From: Heterobasidion occidentale
Taxonomy: Eukaryota > Basidiomycota > Agaricomycetes > Russulales > Bondarzewiaceae
Direction of reading: 5' to 3'
Length of the DNA: 64,000 bases
Assembly (NCBI GenBank): GCA_039111635.1
Contig: JBCAQO010000001.1
Span: 806,001 to 870,000 of the forward strand
How positions within the stretch are numbered: the stretch's first letter is position 1; each line of letters begins with the position of its first letter. The position numbers were made by a program, and so were the translations under genes. This document shows, in pieces, positions 24,811 to 36,888 of this stretch. Under the pieces are notes generated by a model. It was not told the DNA's origin and searched no databases. It saw only the letters and a list, made by a program, of their open reading frames with translations.

Positions 24811-25004
24811 GAAACCCGGAGCGAGGTTAGGTTTAAGCTCTATGAAAAAGTAACAGTATTGAGACATAAGCTGGTGATGCATCATGGGCTCCTGCTGACA
24901 TGGGTAATATACAACAAAGTTCGAAGTCTAGGGTAGTGGTATCTGAAAGAAGAGACGAAAATCACGCGTGGATCTAAAGATAGAGCGCGTTGAGCCAACC
25001 AATG

Positions 25005-26216
25005 TCAAGGCAAGAAGCACCAATGACGTACCGAGGAAAACACAATCCTTTGACCACGTTCTCGTATTTTTTCTTCGAGCGCCTCGAAGCGAGCGTCATG
25101 AAGAATGTCCCGCCAGTCGTCCCCGTACAGGACAAACTCATTCATCGAAGGGAAGAGATCAGGATCGTAAGCGCCAAAATGCTCCTCTATGCACCTCCAC
25201 TCCTCCGGATCCGTGTCGTGGGAATGGATGCTCAAGTTGGGGTGCGCGTGAAGGCCGACGCTATGCAGTGAAGGATGCGGCGTCGTAAAATGTGGCGGGA
25301 CGGTGAAGAAAATGTAGTAGTTGAGCTCGCAAAGATGAGGGCACGAGGCAACGACGGTCGCGAGGTGATCCTCTGTGAGGAAACGCATATGGCTTCCGAG
25401 CTGGACACATTGAATCCCTTGCCCGAACGTCTCCCATATATTGTCCAAAGCCTGATATGGCGGTAGCGCGTCGACAATGACGTGCGACAGCGAAGGCAAG
25501 GACCACACGCAGACCTGGCGAACGAAAATAGGGTTCACGTTCCGCAGACGAAGGACCTTGAGCGCAGGGAGCTCGACGTGCCGCTGCTGTCGCAGAAGCC
25601 CAAGGGACATATTGCCCACGAGGGACAGATACTCGAGTTTGGGAGTGCGACTGAGGACTTCGTCAAGGGAATTGATACCGCCGGTGCGTGCGGCATCGTT
25701 GTCGTGCCACCAGTCAATGCGTTTGAGTGAAGGGAGGGGAGGGGCTTCCGCGGGAAATTCGAAGAGGAGAGGATGGAAAGTGCGGGCTGGTCGGACGAGG
25801 ACCTCCAAATGCGGACAGTGGCGAAGGATGTCGAGAGCGGGAGGGGGGGACGAAGTGGGAGTAGCAGACTGCGAGTACTCGAGCTCGGCTCGACGGACCC
25901 AGCGACCTCGGGCGGGAATCGGAACACCCTTCATGCACAGCTCGTCGTCCTCCTCCAAAGCATGCTTCAGGGCGCCTACACCACGCGCAATTCTCAAGTC
26001 CTCATACAGCATCTCCGTGCCCAAAGCCCTCCACTGCCTGCAAACACGCACGATGGCGTACTTTATGGCGAGCGTATCGTCATGCTCGCTGCACTCGGTG
26101 AGGGCTTCTCGGAACGGGTCGTAGTCAGCAGCATAGAGCGACTCGTGATGGGTCGCAAAACGGAAGATTTCAATCCAAAGCTCGGGAGGAAGAAAGAGAG
26201 ATGAATGGCGAGACAT
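25005..26216 (-). CDS. F-box-like protein (agaricomycete type)
   Basis: Single-exon protein of about 400 residues. The start at 26216 gives MSRHSSLFLPPELWIEIFRF, the degenerate F-box seen in large mushroom families (LPPELWxEIFRxA), followed by VCRQWRALGTEMLYEDL. The remainder alternates leucine-rich strands and charged turns: ALDILRHCPHLEVLVRP, LSRTPKLEYLSLVGNMS, LPALKVLRLRNVNP, LPSLSHVIVDALPP. It ends FEALEEKIRERGQRIVF then a short tail; the last 13 codons might instead be an intron start (GTACGT). The likely role is in ubiquitin ligase targeting; the target is unknown. Confidence 0.75.
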   Translation of the reverse strand: MSRHSSLFLPPELWIEIFRFATHHESLYAADYDPFREALTECSEHDDTLAIKYAIVRVCRQWRALGTEMLYEDLRIARGVGALKHALEEDDELCMKGVPIPARGRWVRRAELEYSQSATPTSSPPPALDILRHCPHLEVLVRPARTFHPLLFEFPAEAPPLPSLKRIDWWHDNDAARTGGINSLDEVLSRTPKLEYLSLVGNMSLGLLRQQRHVELPALKVLRLRNVNPIFVRQVCVWSLPSLSHVIVDALPPYQALDNIWETFGQGIQCVQLGSHMRFLTEDHLATVVASCPHLCELNYYIFFTVPPHFTTPHPSLHSVGLHAHPNLSIHSHDTDPEEWRCIEEHFGAYDPDLFPSMNEFVLYGDDWRDILHDARFEALEEKIRERGQRIVFSSVRHWCFLP

Positions 26217-27152
26217 TGTAGACAGTATGTTGGGTGCGGGTGCTGGTAGGGATGCAAATGCTAGTGTATCACAGCTTCAGCTGCAAGGCTTTATAGGTCT
26301 CCGACGACGATCATGGCGCAAGGAGCACGGCAGGGCAGCCGAAGCGACACGGTCCAGAGGTGAGAAGAAGATCGAATGACGGCTTGGTTAGCGCATGCCG
26401 AACGAGGGCCCCCGACCTTGATACGGAAGAGAGTGAGCAGGAATCGACATCCGGACTGACTGACAAGCCTTGTTCACTTTACTCCATCGGCAGCCGCGGT
26501 CTCTTTCAGACATATGTCCGAGCCGACGCAAGCCGCGGCGGCAGAGCTTAGGGCAAGCGCTGGCAAGCGGCATCGCTCTGCGTGAGATCTTCATACGATC
26601 CATCCAGAGCACTCTAGGGCCTGCTGCATGTTGCACAGCAATATTTCCTCGGTGATGTTTGAGTTTTTTTTTGCAATCAGAACAGTCGAGCTCAGGCGAG
26701 GCTCTCGGGAAACCCGCTATCGTCGAACCCGGCCGCTCACGATCCTCCGATAATGCCCGACACCACGCCTCGCTGGATCCTCACGCGTCTCACGCCCCTC
26801 ATAGCGATGAGTTTTCGAATAGAAGCAACGCGAAACAAAAATAGCGACAAGGGGTGTTGTGTAAGGTACATAATGGGCGCCCGCCGCCGCCTGCGCCGAT
26901 CGGCTCAAGACTGCACAGACCCAAAGCCGGCCGGACAGTTCTGCATCGCGACAGCGGACGAGCCGCTACGCAAGTAGCATATCTTCGCGACGATGCATTC
27001 CCCTGTGCATGGCTTCGTCATAACGGATGTTTTACCCTGGAAAGTGTTGAATGTCTGCGGAACGAGTACACGTTCTCGATCAGTTTGATTGACGGAAGAC
27101 ATTATGTCGCGGGTCCAACGTACCGAGACAAGTGTCGAGTTCGCCTCCATTG
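26217..27152. other. Intergenic region, F-box promoter and sphingomyelinase 3' end
   Basis: About 940 bases. TATAAAG on the minus strand at about 26289-26295 lies some 75 bases before the F-box start and may be its TATA box. The rest has no convincing ORF; short open frames on both strands lack domain features. Confidence 0.45.
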
Positions 27153-30151
27153 CTAGAATTTTTTGGGAGCAGATAAGTTCGCTACGCTACGCGGAGAAGG
27201 TGACGGAAACGCCATGCCTTCTGTTACGCGGTGCCACCACGTAGCGTTCAGGGGATCGTCCAGGCCCCATCCGTTGATGCTCGCGCCATATGCTTCGCGC
27301 GAACTGTACTCGTAAACGTAGGTAGGCCCGTTCTCGATCTGCGGGTCCAGCGATGGGAACGAGTTCACATCGCTTCTCCACCTAGATGTACGGCAGACAT
27401 CAGTTATGTTCGTGGCGAAGCGTAGATAGATGACACACGTGTGAGCGTCGAGCACCTCGAACGTCTGTGGATGCATCCATCCATCAGTGATTATGGAAGG
27501 GAAGTATGAAAGCTGTCGCGCAAGGCGCTTACCGCGGAGTCGACTTCGTACACTCGGAATCCCGAGTTCAGGTTGGTAATCGGCGTGAGTGAAGGGCCAA
27601 CCTGATATGAAAACAACGCCCGTCGTGAGGTCTAGACGACTTAGACTGATCTAGAGTCAACACACCCAAGACACAGCCTGGGCAGTCTCCGCACTGATGT
27701 TCGTCGCGTTGTTGGCGTAGAAAATCTAGAAACAGAGAAGTATGACAAAAGGAAAGAAGGCCGTGAAGGCGCAATGCTCACGGAAAGCTGGTCTTCATGG
27801 GTATGGCCCCAGAAGATGTCTGCGTGCGATATATCAGGATGACGGCGATCCATTTTGCTGCGAACACTTACTCGCAATGACATGAGGTGAGTAACGATCG
27901 ACGCTACGATAACGAGCTCAGTCAAGAATCACGGATTATATGCGTTCCGACTGACATTTGGTAAACTATACCAAGTTTAGCGCGTGTGGAATGCACAGTG
28001 CGGTCTTGGACTCACAAAGATCGGTTGGGTTCTTCAACCCATTCGTCCCGTCCCATCCGCTCAGAACATGGCCCATAATCCATACTAGAAGAAATAGAAC
28101 ATCCGCATGAACCGAACAAAGCGACGACAGATAACGGCGTACCTCGGTCCCCGGCATCCTCGGCCTCTTGTAGCTCATCAGTCAGAAATTTGAGCATACC
28201 AGACGGATCAGGATGACTCTGGTTAATATACGCGAACCAGTTCGCCCGATACCCTGAAAGCGGGCTGATCAGTATCTAAGTCATATTGAACACTGGGAAG
28301 GCATACACAGGTTCGTGTTCAAGGTGATGATCCTGAGGCCATCTGTGCGTCGCACCATATACGCAGCATAATGCGCGCGAGCGAGGTCCACTGCGCTCTG
28401 TGGGAGCCAACCTTCTTGTTCCCAAAGGGAAGAGACGTGATCGTAATTCCTACGATCGTATTTAGTTGTCGTGCTCGGCTCTGCAGAGGGGAGATTTTTA
28501 CCAGCTAAACTGGTCGCTCAAGTTACCACCGAGAGTGTGAGGAGCGTCCTGCGCCCTAGTAGACGGTCAAAGAGTGGATCGAGAGATGTTGAATGTAAGA
28601 ATATACATACTGATTATAAGAGTCATGATTTCCGAGGACGGCATAAACTGGCCCAGAAACGAGCATGCGCTTCATAAGATCATAAAGAAGGGTCTGAAAC
28701 CAACTCTGAGCATATACTATGCTATATTATTGGAATGGTGGTTACCTCTGCATACATGACGTAGTCTCTGTATTCACTCTGTTGTTACACACGCTGCGGA
28801 TTTTAATCGCTCATAGAACTCACCTTGATAGCTGATTCTCAGCATCATGGGAAACCAGGTCGCCAGTATACAAGGTAAATGCAAATCCGCTTTCTTGCGT
28901 GCCCGTTAGAACTGGGATTGCCTCGAAGCCAGCAGCGACCAGTGCAAAAGGCGAGTCACTGTTGTATATGTCCGTCACAATGACACAATTGTGGCGCACG
29001 AGCCATGACGTACCAATGAAAGGCACCGAACCTCGGAGCGGGCAAAAGGGTTACATTGGGACTTGATGGGTTGTGTAAATTGTCACGGCAACAAGCGCCG
29101 GAACTGCAATTCGCTTCAGAGCCCGTTTCGTACCCTAAATGGACGATGATGGAGTAGGAGGTCAGAAGACGACGGGGCGGGGAGCAATTTAGAACTATGG
29201 AGAGAACGTCACGAAACTGGGGTCAAGGTGTATATCAGAGAGGTGAAGGATTTTCAAGCGCTCTCCGCTGGGCGTTTTCGGCGATGGAAGCGGATCAGGT
29301 TTGGGCTTCGCGAACCATCCTGTCAAGTTTAGAGGTGATGTAGGGGGCACGGGGCATGCACCGGCGAACGTATCACAAATCATCTACATGTCGAAAAATA
29401 AAGCATACACTCAGCGCTTGAGGATGAATCGTCTACTGATATGGGAGCTTGCGCGCACCTGACCATCGAATCCGCCAACGTCGGCACTCGCAAGGACCTG
29501 TGTGACCACCGACCCAAGTGCATCAGGGCCAAACGTGGCCTCGCATGTGCTGCTAAGCTGCAACTGGTGACAGAGGAAGATGGCAAAATCGGGTCCCTGC
29601 TCTGGCGCAGCTAACGACAGGAACTTGCCGACTGCCAGAAAAGCTTGACATCTGGCGCAGGTGCTGTTTGCAAAAATGGGGTTTGCCGCGATGGACTGGA
29701 TCTGGGACTTCGCCTGCTGCAGAAGAAAGGACTCCGATGCCTTGGGGGGAAGGGGATGTGGGTCTGCCGTATCGTTCTGAGCAGGAATTTGAGATGAGCA
29801 TCCCAAGAGTCTGACACAGTTTTTAACCACTTACTTGAGGTATGGATTTGGGGTTCGTGAGCGCAAACGGATATATCTTATGCTATCCCCCCGAACGCGT
29901 CCATACTCACTCTCCTTTGGATGGGCGCAAGAACTCCAGATGGCACTCACAGTCACAGGGTCCGAGATCACAGGTTGCACCTGCGCGGCAGTGGCCGTCG
30001 GGGAGTTGAAGTAGCTCTTGTATAGCGATGTGGGGAACGCGCCCGGAGCGGTGAACGTGTCTGGTCCATACGTCAAAGAAGACGCGGCGAGGACGCGGGA
30101 AGCCCCTGCCAGAAAGCTCAAAAGGCGGACTATGCGTTGGGATCCGACCAT
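27153..30151 (-). CDS. Acid sphingomyelinase-like phosphodiesterase with saposin domain
   Basis: Secreted or vacuolar metallophosphodiesterase of the calcineurin-like fold, likely acting on sphingomyelin or related phosphodiesters. The start at 30151 (MVGSQRIVRLLSFLAGASRVL) gives a signal peptide; an in-frame ATG at 30187 is less apt. A saposin-B-like domain with paired Cys follows (STCARCQAFLAVGKFLSL and IFLCHQLQLSSTCE, about 29520-29690). Metal-binding motifs in order: LKILHLSDIHLDP (about 29250), LYTGDLVSHD (about 28850), VYAVLGNHDSYN (about 28630), WIMGHVLSGWDG (about 28060) and FWGHTHEDQLS (about 27800). The C-terminal YGASINGWGLDDPLNATWW is also typical. It has at least ten introns and the exon ends are approximate. 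Confidence 0.85.
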
Positions 30152-30935
30152 CTTTGGAGCTTTGGAGCGGTCTGCGGTGACGAACACGGGGATGATGGGG
30201 GCGGAAATGGTCGAAGACCTCTATATAAGAAAGGCGCTCTGATGGTGGCCCTTGATTCTGAGAACTATGGGAACATGGATGATGGAACGACTTCCGTGCT
30301 GAAACGTTGTCCCTGGCACACGTAGATATCAAGCGGGAGGCAGGCCATGATTGGGTTCTGTCGAATACGCCCATCAATGCACGAAGCTAAGTCGGTGCTT
30401 TAGGACACGGTCTGTGCGGATCCAGCAAATGGAAGGACACACGTTCGAAAGGGGAAATTGACATGTCACACGTGTCGACTAATCTCGGGAAAGGCGCTAG
30501 GCGCGAGATGATAGAGAGCGCGTTCACTAGCACTACTTCATGAGCGAGCTGCGTGTCTTGATTAGCCTTGTGGGGTATACAGTGTACATTAAGATGTACG
30601 GATATATAGATATACAGAGCACATACGCTCTAAAAACGATTCAATAATTAAGAGCAAGCATAGGATAGAATATGGTGAAATGCGCTACGAATGATGGTCA
30701 TACAGAAGGGGCAGCGTTAGCACGGCGAGACAACGGTACAGGTATAGTATAAGGCAGTGGGCAGATAGCATGGCTGGGTGCCGGCAATGTGGGATTTATG
30801 GATATCGCGTGGCCTGCATCATGCGACAAGCTGAGAGGAACAACATGTGAGATGTTATGAGCACGGCGCGCTGCTTCCGACAAGGCAGTGTCAATGGAAC
30901 CTGATAGCAAGCGAATGTCAAGGACAAGGCTAACC
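30152..30935. other. Intergenic region upstream of the phosphodiesterase
   Basis: About 780 bases with the promoter of the phosphodiesterase and the 3' side of a doubtful small ORF. AT-rich sequence with TATATAGATATACAG lies at 30602-30616. On the minus strand, open reading continues through 30698-30900, but without features that mark it as coding. Confidence 0.4.
30221..30227 (-). promoter_or_regulatory. TATA box of the sphingomyelinase-like gene
   Basis: TATATAG read on the minus strand, about 70 bases before the chosen ATG. Position supports the start at 30151. Confidence 0.45.
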
Positions 30936-31139
30936 TTATGACGCCGGTCGGCCTGTGGCATGCCCTTGCAATCGCTGCTCCTGCTCCTGCTTCTTGGCTG
31001 CCTTTGCGCGCGCCTTCTCCTCTGCCAGTCTCCGGGACTCCGTCCATAAATGGAGGGTGTACTCATGTAGCGACCTCGAGTATAACACCAACGGATCTGG
31101 ACCGCTAGCGGGCTGCGGATGCGAAGAGTTTGCGAGCAT
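30936..31139 (-). CDS. Small hypothetical protein, Ala/Lys/Glu-rich
   Basis: A 67-codon frame beginning MLANSSHPQPASGPDPLVLY, then SLHEYTLHLWTESRRLAEEK, then a helical run rich in Ala, Lys, Glu and Gln. The sequence reads like a real amphipathic helix, and a TATATATA lies about 100 bases upstream (31238-31245). Its end is unsure: an intron-like GTTAGC...CAG at about 30885-30935 could add a C-terminal exon. No homology is recognised. It could be part of a longer gene. Confidence 0.4.
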   Translation of the reverse strand: MLANSSHPQPASGPDPLVLYSRSLHEYTLHLWTESRRLAEEKARAKAAKKQEQEQRLQGHATGRPAS

Positions 31140-32420
31140 TTAGGGCGGACGAGAGGATGAGTAAGATGGGAGGGCGCGGAGCAGACAAATGGGAGTGGAA
31201 TGTCGGTAAGGTGGCATATGAAAAAAGTATAGGAGGGTATATATAGGAAATGGTCATTTTTCAGGGTACGGAGCTGAAAACCGGAGGACAGCAATCCAAT
31301 ACCATGATCACAATCTACCCGACATTGGCGCTCCGCGGCCACAATAGCGGAGCGGCGGCATCTGACGGCATCTACAACGTCATCCCAACACATCTCATTT
31401 CCGACGCCCACGTGGATCTCATCGTTTTGTCTTTTCCTTTGCGAGAAACCTGTTTGCCGATGGCAGCGCTTTGGCCTCTTGCGAGAAGAAAAGAAAACTC
31501 TGACCCTACCAGAGACTCTCAGACAAGGCCTACCATAGCTTTCGGTTCAATCAACTCGTGCCTGAAATTTTTACAGAAGATCACCGCGCCAACAAGGCAG
31601 TTTGATGAAGTCTGCGAGAACGAACAAAGGCTATTGGGAACGTGTAAATCGTTGGGCCGCATTCAGATTTTTTGACTCAAACACACCTTCTCGGGCAGGG
31701 CATCGATATGAGAAAGAGCTGTACCTTCTACTTACTACTACGATGAGTCAAACTAGTGTCAAACTGTCAAACCTTATCTGACAAAGCGTCGTCGGCCGTG
31801 TTTGAAATTGGAAACCCTAGAAACAGAGCCACTCAACCAATCAACCCCGCAATCGAGCAGAGTACCTGAAAATCTTTCCAAGGTTACAATTTCTAGCTTT
31901 TAACCTCGGAGCTGGAGTAGTGATTTACCGAGTCATCGAGCAGTCCCGAGCACCGCAATCCTCAGCCAATGGTGCTCGTGAGTCGGTGGAGCGGGGTGTT
32001 CTTCTCATTTACATATATTACATTTACTCAGGTGGAGCATCTCGAATTAGCGCAGCGGTGTTCTCGGGTGAGTGTGGAGCACGGTATAAGAGACGTTATC
32101 CACATGTTCTCTAGGATCACAGCCTCTGTCATTTAGCTCCATCGTAAAGGAGCATAAAGACTCGCTGTGCGCCCTAAATAACGCTAAATGACTTCGTTAT
32201 GACTCACGTGAATGCTCCAGATTCCATCCCGGCGAAGAGCCTCTCCTCGACAATCATGCCCGGAGCACAGTCCGAAAGTCTCCAATATAAGGTCCGGTTG
32301 TCAAAAGAACAAAAGAATACAAACAGGCCCACTTCGAAAAATGGATACCGACTACAGCGCAAGATGACTGTCCGGAGTGCGGGGATACAAACTGTACGCT
32401 CTATTGTGTGAGTCCCTGGT
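31140..32420. other. Intergenic region of about 1.3 kb
   Basis: Lies upstream of the small minus-strand ORF and downstream of the CSC1-like gene. Open frames up to 141 codons exist on the plus strand (31250-31675), but they have no domain, no hydrophobic pattern and no sign of splicing. I could not identify an RNA gene or mobile element. Confidence 0.4.
31238..31245 (-). promoter_or_regulatory. TATA-like element before the small ORF
   Basis: TATATATA about 100 bases upstream of the ATG at 31139. It is the main reason to keep the small ORF. Confidence 0.35.
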
Positions 32421-35400
32421 TCAACGACCGGACGCTCGATGAGCGCGCGATGAAGACGATCGCCGAGGGTGCACATCTTCCTTGGTACGCACATCGAGCG
32501 TCGTCCGTAGATCGTGGTATCGCTGCAGATCGTAGGCCTCCGAGCGCGCAACGCCAGCCGAGTCGTTCGGTAGCCATATGATCGGAGCAGGAGCGATAAG
32601 CTCCGGCGCATACATGATACTCGACATCTCCTCTGCATGGTCTGCGAACGACAACGGCGGAAGATACGGCGGTGCATCAGGATGGGTGCGTGCCGCCCGT
32701 TCCGTTGCAGTCAGGTCATTTAGCGTTTCTGTTTCTGTAACAAAGCCCAGTGTTAGCGGAACGTCAGAAGGAGCCAAGCTTAGCATGAAGCTCAAGGGTC
32801 ATGCGCGCAAAGGATCAAAAGAAACGTACGAAGTGGCACCGGGCCTCGTGTGCGAGTTGTGGATGGCATGACCGCCAGTGTGACGGACATCATCTCTAGG
32901 ACGGACGCCATAGATCCTCGGGTTCGTGCCGCTCGTCCCGAAATAGCGAAGCTGGAGCTCTCCTCCGTTAAGCGCTGGTTGCGTTTTGGGCGAGCTCTTT
33001 TCGCAAATGTGTCCAATGAATCTTGGGTGACATGGCTGAGCAAACTCGGGCCCGGTTGCCGCATCTTTAGAAACGTATATGCCTCTACAAAGCCGACGGT
33101 GAACACAGCTGCTGCGACGAGGACAGCGCCTTCTGCCCACAGCTGTCTGCTGAGCAAGATCAAGCCTAGAAGAAGAGGTTGCAGTGCCAGAATGGTCCCG
33201 AGGCGTTTCAGAAGCCACAGTTGTAGGAGGCCCCCTGTCTGCGACAAGGTTCGTGCATATACGTAGCCGATCAGATAGCGATGAGCTGTCCAGCTTAGCA
33301 TCAGTGATGGCCGAACTGAGCAGATTGGAAGAACAATACCGATGAGGGTAAGCAGTAATAATACCACAGCTGCAGGACTCATCAAGGGAAAGATTAGTGA
33401 GTAAGTAGATGCGAAGATTACTGCGAGGACACAGCAGCTCGACGCGAACAAAGGGCTGTAAGTTCTTGGGTATACAGCTAGTATATTGGGAATTGAACGT
33501 CACGGTCAGAGGCTTCGCAGAGTCAGTGAACTCACCGCGGAAGCGTTGACGGGGAGTGACAGCCTCCTTTTCGCTGCGCAAAACACGGCGAAGCCTTAGG
33601 GGCTGAAGCATGAGCAAGGCAGGAGAAACGATTGCGACATTGATGACAATAGCAAGCAGAAGGACAGAGATGTAGATGGCGCCGTCTGAGATAGTCTTTG
33701 CCCTACTCGTGTTCGTGCTAAGCGCTCCGAAAGCGTATAGAATGGCACCGGCGGCGGTCAACCAGATCACCGCGATGATTGTTAACAAATAGAACGCGGT
33801 CTTGAAAATTATCAGCTGATTAGCGGAGACGGAGGCTGTAGTGATCAGGCGAGCGGATTCTGCTGTGGCGTCAGCACTGCCCGGCGGAAGGCTCGTGTGG
33901 TCGAACATACTGTATAAACCAACGATAGCGATCGCAATGAAAAGGGTCGCGCCAACGGCAGGAGCAAGGACGGTGGATAGTCCAGTCGTAAAACTGTTGT
34001 GGTTGGCCAGCGGCTGGAAAAAGGGCAGATAATGTGCATAGTCGGGGGCTGTGGCAACAGCTAGTCCTGCGGCAGCAGTCACTGCAAAAGAGGGACAGTC
34101 AACAGTGAAACAGTCAAATCTCGGCCAAAATGCTTACATCCGATAGCCAAGAGGCATCCAATCATAGCCACGATCACCCAGAACACGAGCCTGTTCAATG
34201 GGTCGCTTTCACCCTGCAGTTCATCCCATCTGACATCTTCCTTCGCTCTCCCCTCGATTAATTGCATACCTGGGATGTACCGCAAACCTCTCCCGACCAT
34301 CAACCATCCCTTGATCCTGACACCATCTGCGATATCACTGTATGCGTCCGCCTGCGCGTCGGCAATTTCCTGGTTGATGGACTTCAACTTGGTCCTCCAA
34401 GACCGAATATCCGCATAGACGATCCCAAGGTCGTCATGGTCGAGCCCCGTGACCGGACGAACAAAAGGAGGCTGGGCCTGAAGACGGAGGTGCGGAGGAG
34501 CAACTTCGCTTGCGCGAGACGTCGCTCCGCGGTCGCGAAGTGGGAAGGTATCCATACGGTCCGAGGGTGAAGGTCCGAAAATCTTCGGCCGTCGTCCGAA
34601 ATTGAATATCCCCGCTTCGCTCGGTTCATGAACGGGCACCGGAGAAGCTTCCGTGAGAGGAGGCGACTCGTCCTTGCTAAAATCAATGGGTGCCTCGTGT
34701 GCCACATCGACCCAACGTTCGCTGTCTTCGCCTTCATACTTGTCTAAATCGGACGGATTGCCACCATCGGTATCCGTTGAAGGCTCGACATAATTCGGTC
34801 CAAAGCGACGTGGATCAGGGAGTAATGGTGACGGGACAGGTATCGGCTCAGGGCTGAGAACTCCACCTTCCAGTCGTATGCGGCTTCCCATCGGCAATCG
34901 CCCGTAGAGGCTTGAGTTACGATTGACTTCTTGGAAGCGCGTTCCGACAACGCGCTGGTGAATGCTATCGGAGAAGCTTGGCCCTGGCTCTTCTTCGTCC
35001 GCGAATCGTCCTCCATTCACACCCCTCAAGCTGCCTAGCTTGTAGTATTGCGAAGGGGCGACGTAAGATGTTGGTGTAAGGGAAGATGACGCATACGCGG
35101 GGTTTCGAGCTCTTCGTCTCCGAGCAGTGGACTGCAGATACGTTTATCAACAAAGAGGCTGAGAGCACCAGCTGAATATAATATTTACCCTCAATGCGCG
35201 CGGACGACTGATATATGGGATCCCCTCGGTGTCGGACACGGGCGCGGGAGTGAAATCCGCAATCGAAGGATCAGGCGTCGACAACCGGAACGACGAGATA
35301 TACTTCGTCTCCGCAATCTCAAGGTTCTCAAGAATCTCGTCTCTCTCTTCGATCAGCAACGCCAACGGCTGGGTATCCCTACAATTGAAAACGTGACTTC

Positions 35401-36888
35401 ATTAATATCGTATTCTATAACACAGGAGAATTGATAACGATGGACGGTTGTAGTCACCCTATAGAGAACAAACTTTGTATATCCACATCCAGCTTTTCCT
35501 CTTCGGCCCTTGCCAGAGGTACATCCACGCCAGAGCGTTGGGTGTGTCCATTGCGCCCGGAATCATTGGACGGTCGACTATCAAAAGAGGAGCTTAGACC
35601 AGTCCTGGTGATGAAGTCTTTGAGGTGTTTTTCACCCCAACCAGAGAAGCCAGGCGCGTCGCGGGCGCTCAGCCATCCCATTTCTAGCCCTCGCAGGCGC
35701 ACGTTTAACCAGCGCTTCCGGAAGGCAGCGAGCTTAGTAAACTCGTGAAGAATCTTCCACAAAGAAGGTATGAGGCCAAGAACAATCACAAACACCGTCA
35801 AGATGACGATTCGAACACGCGTGTTGCTCGCGACATCGTTACCATCCACTATGGCTCGTGTCTGAGTGCGGGAGTTAGATATCGAGATGTCCCTATCGTC
35901 GAGAAGTTGCAGCAGACGTAGTAGACTGAGATCCTGAAGGGTCGAAAGGAAACCTGTGAATCGAGGTTGACTAGCGGACTCTTGAATGCAGGGCGTGGAT
36001 ACTAGGTATAGAGGCAAAGCGCCGGCAAGACCGAGAATCGACCAGCCCGATGACAGGAGGAAGCATACCCACAGCGTGCGTTGGCTAAGCTGCTCATCGG
36101 AGGGAAAGAGGTGCGCGTCCCCAACGGGGGATGCACCTGCGTCCGATACGTCTACCGGAATGGAAGGAACAAGTGGGACGGGAGGAGATAAGAACGCCCA
36201 CAGTGTGGGCTTGAGTGGCTTTGGGCGGAGACTGCGGAATTTGAGCGCTGAGGGGACAGTGGGTTAAGACAGTAGATACGAAGACTCACTCTTGCTGTAC
36301 AAACCACTCTCTAAGACTATAAATTTGACGAAAGCGAGGGCGCAGAATAGCGAATAATAACTTGAAAAGAAGTCAGACGCGATTCAACGCGAACAAATGC
36401 AAAGCGCTTACCCATAAGAAGAGTCCAATAGCACTAGAGAGAACGATTGTAGCGAGGAGACCGTCAGCGGACGCGTCGAGCCTGTCCCCAATACATACGC
36501 CCTGCCCACTCGAGGCCAAGCTAACGGGGGTGGCCGCAGATAAAACGGTTTGTACAGAGTACGTGATTGTCGTAGAAGGAAGAAAAGAGGTCTGGGGAAT
36601 AGTAGTCGTAAAGGTCCGTGTAGAAAGTGTCTGTGAGCTCGAAGGGAGCTCGGAGCTGGAGGAATAGGCAGAGGGTACGGGCTGCTGTGTCGTGAAAGAA
36701 GCATTAGCGGACGAAAAAGGGATAGGTATCGATGGAGATATAGGCAGACTCGTAGACGGTGGTGTTATAGATGAGAATTCGGTGAGCGTCTGAGATTGTG
36801 TCGCCGTGCTCCATCGTTTTCGAACGTCATGACCGAGTTCGTTAAAAGCGCGTCGACCTGGGTTGGTTGTCCACGACTGCGCAGTCAT
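32421..36888 (-). CDS. CSC1/TMEM63 (DUF221) osmosensitive cation channel-like protein
   Basis: Large membrane protein of more than 1,100 residues in the family of hyperosmolality-gated, calcium-permeable channels. The start at 36888 gives MTAQSWTTNPGRRAFNELGH, a Ser/Thr-rich extracellular-type tail, then ATIVLSSAIGLFLW and RPRFRQIYSLREWFV. The conserved N-terminal channel part continues with WSILGLAGALPLYLVSTPC (about 36020), RIVILTVFVIVLGLIPSLWK (about 35790) and RWLNVRLRGLEMGWLSARDA. A long hydrophilic insert (about 34500-35370) follows. The pore-domain half has DIRSWRTKLKSINQEI, GWLMVGRGLRYIPGMQ, SDPLNRLVFWVIVAMIGCLL, LAPAVGATLFIAIAIVGLYS, NQLIIFKTAFYLLTIIAVIW and CSVRPSLMLSWTAHRY. The C-terminus is acidic then basic. 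About eight introns. Exon borders are approximate. Confidence 0.82.

Noticed and set aside
30698..31411. 237-codon minus-strand frame around the small ORF
   Set aside because: Arg/Ser/Leu-rich with no domain and no matching splice signals. It might share an exon with the small ORF, but the frames do not join well.
31250..31675. 141-codon plus-strand frame
   Set aside because: No recognisable feature; it lies opposite a promoter region.
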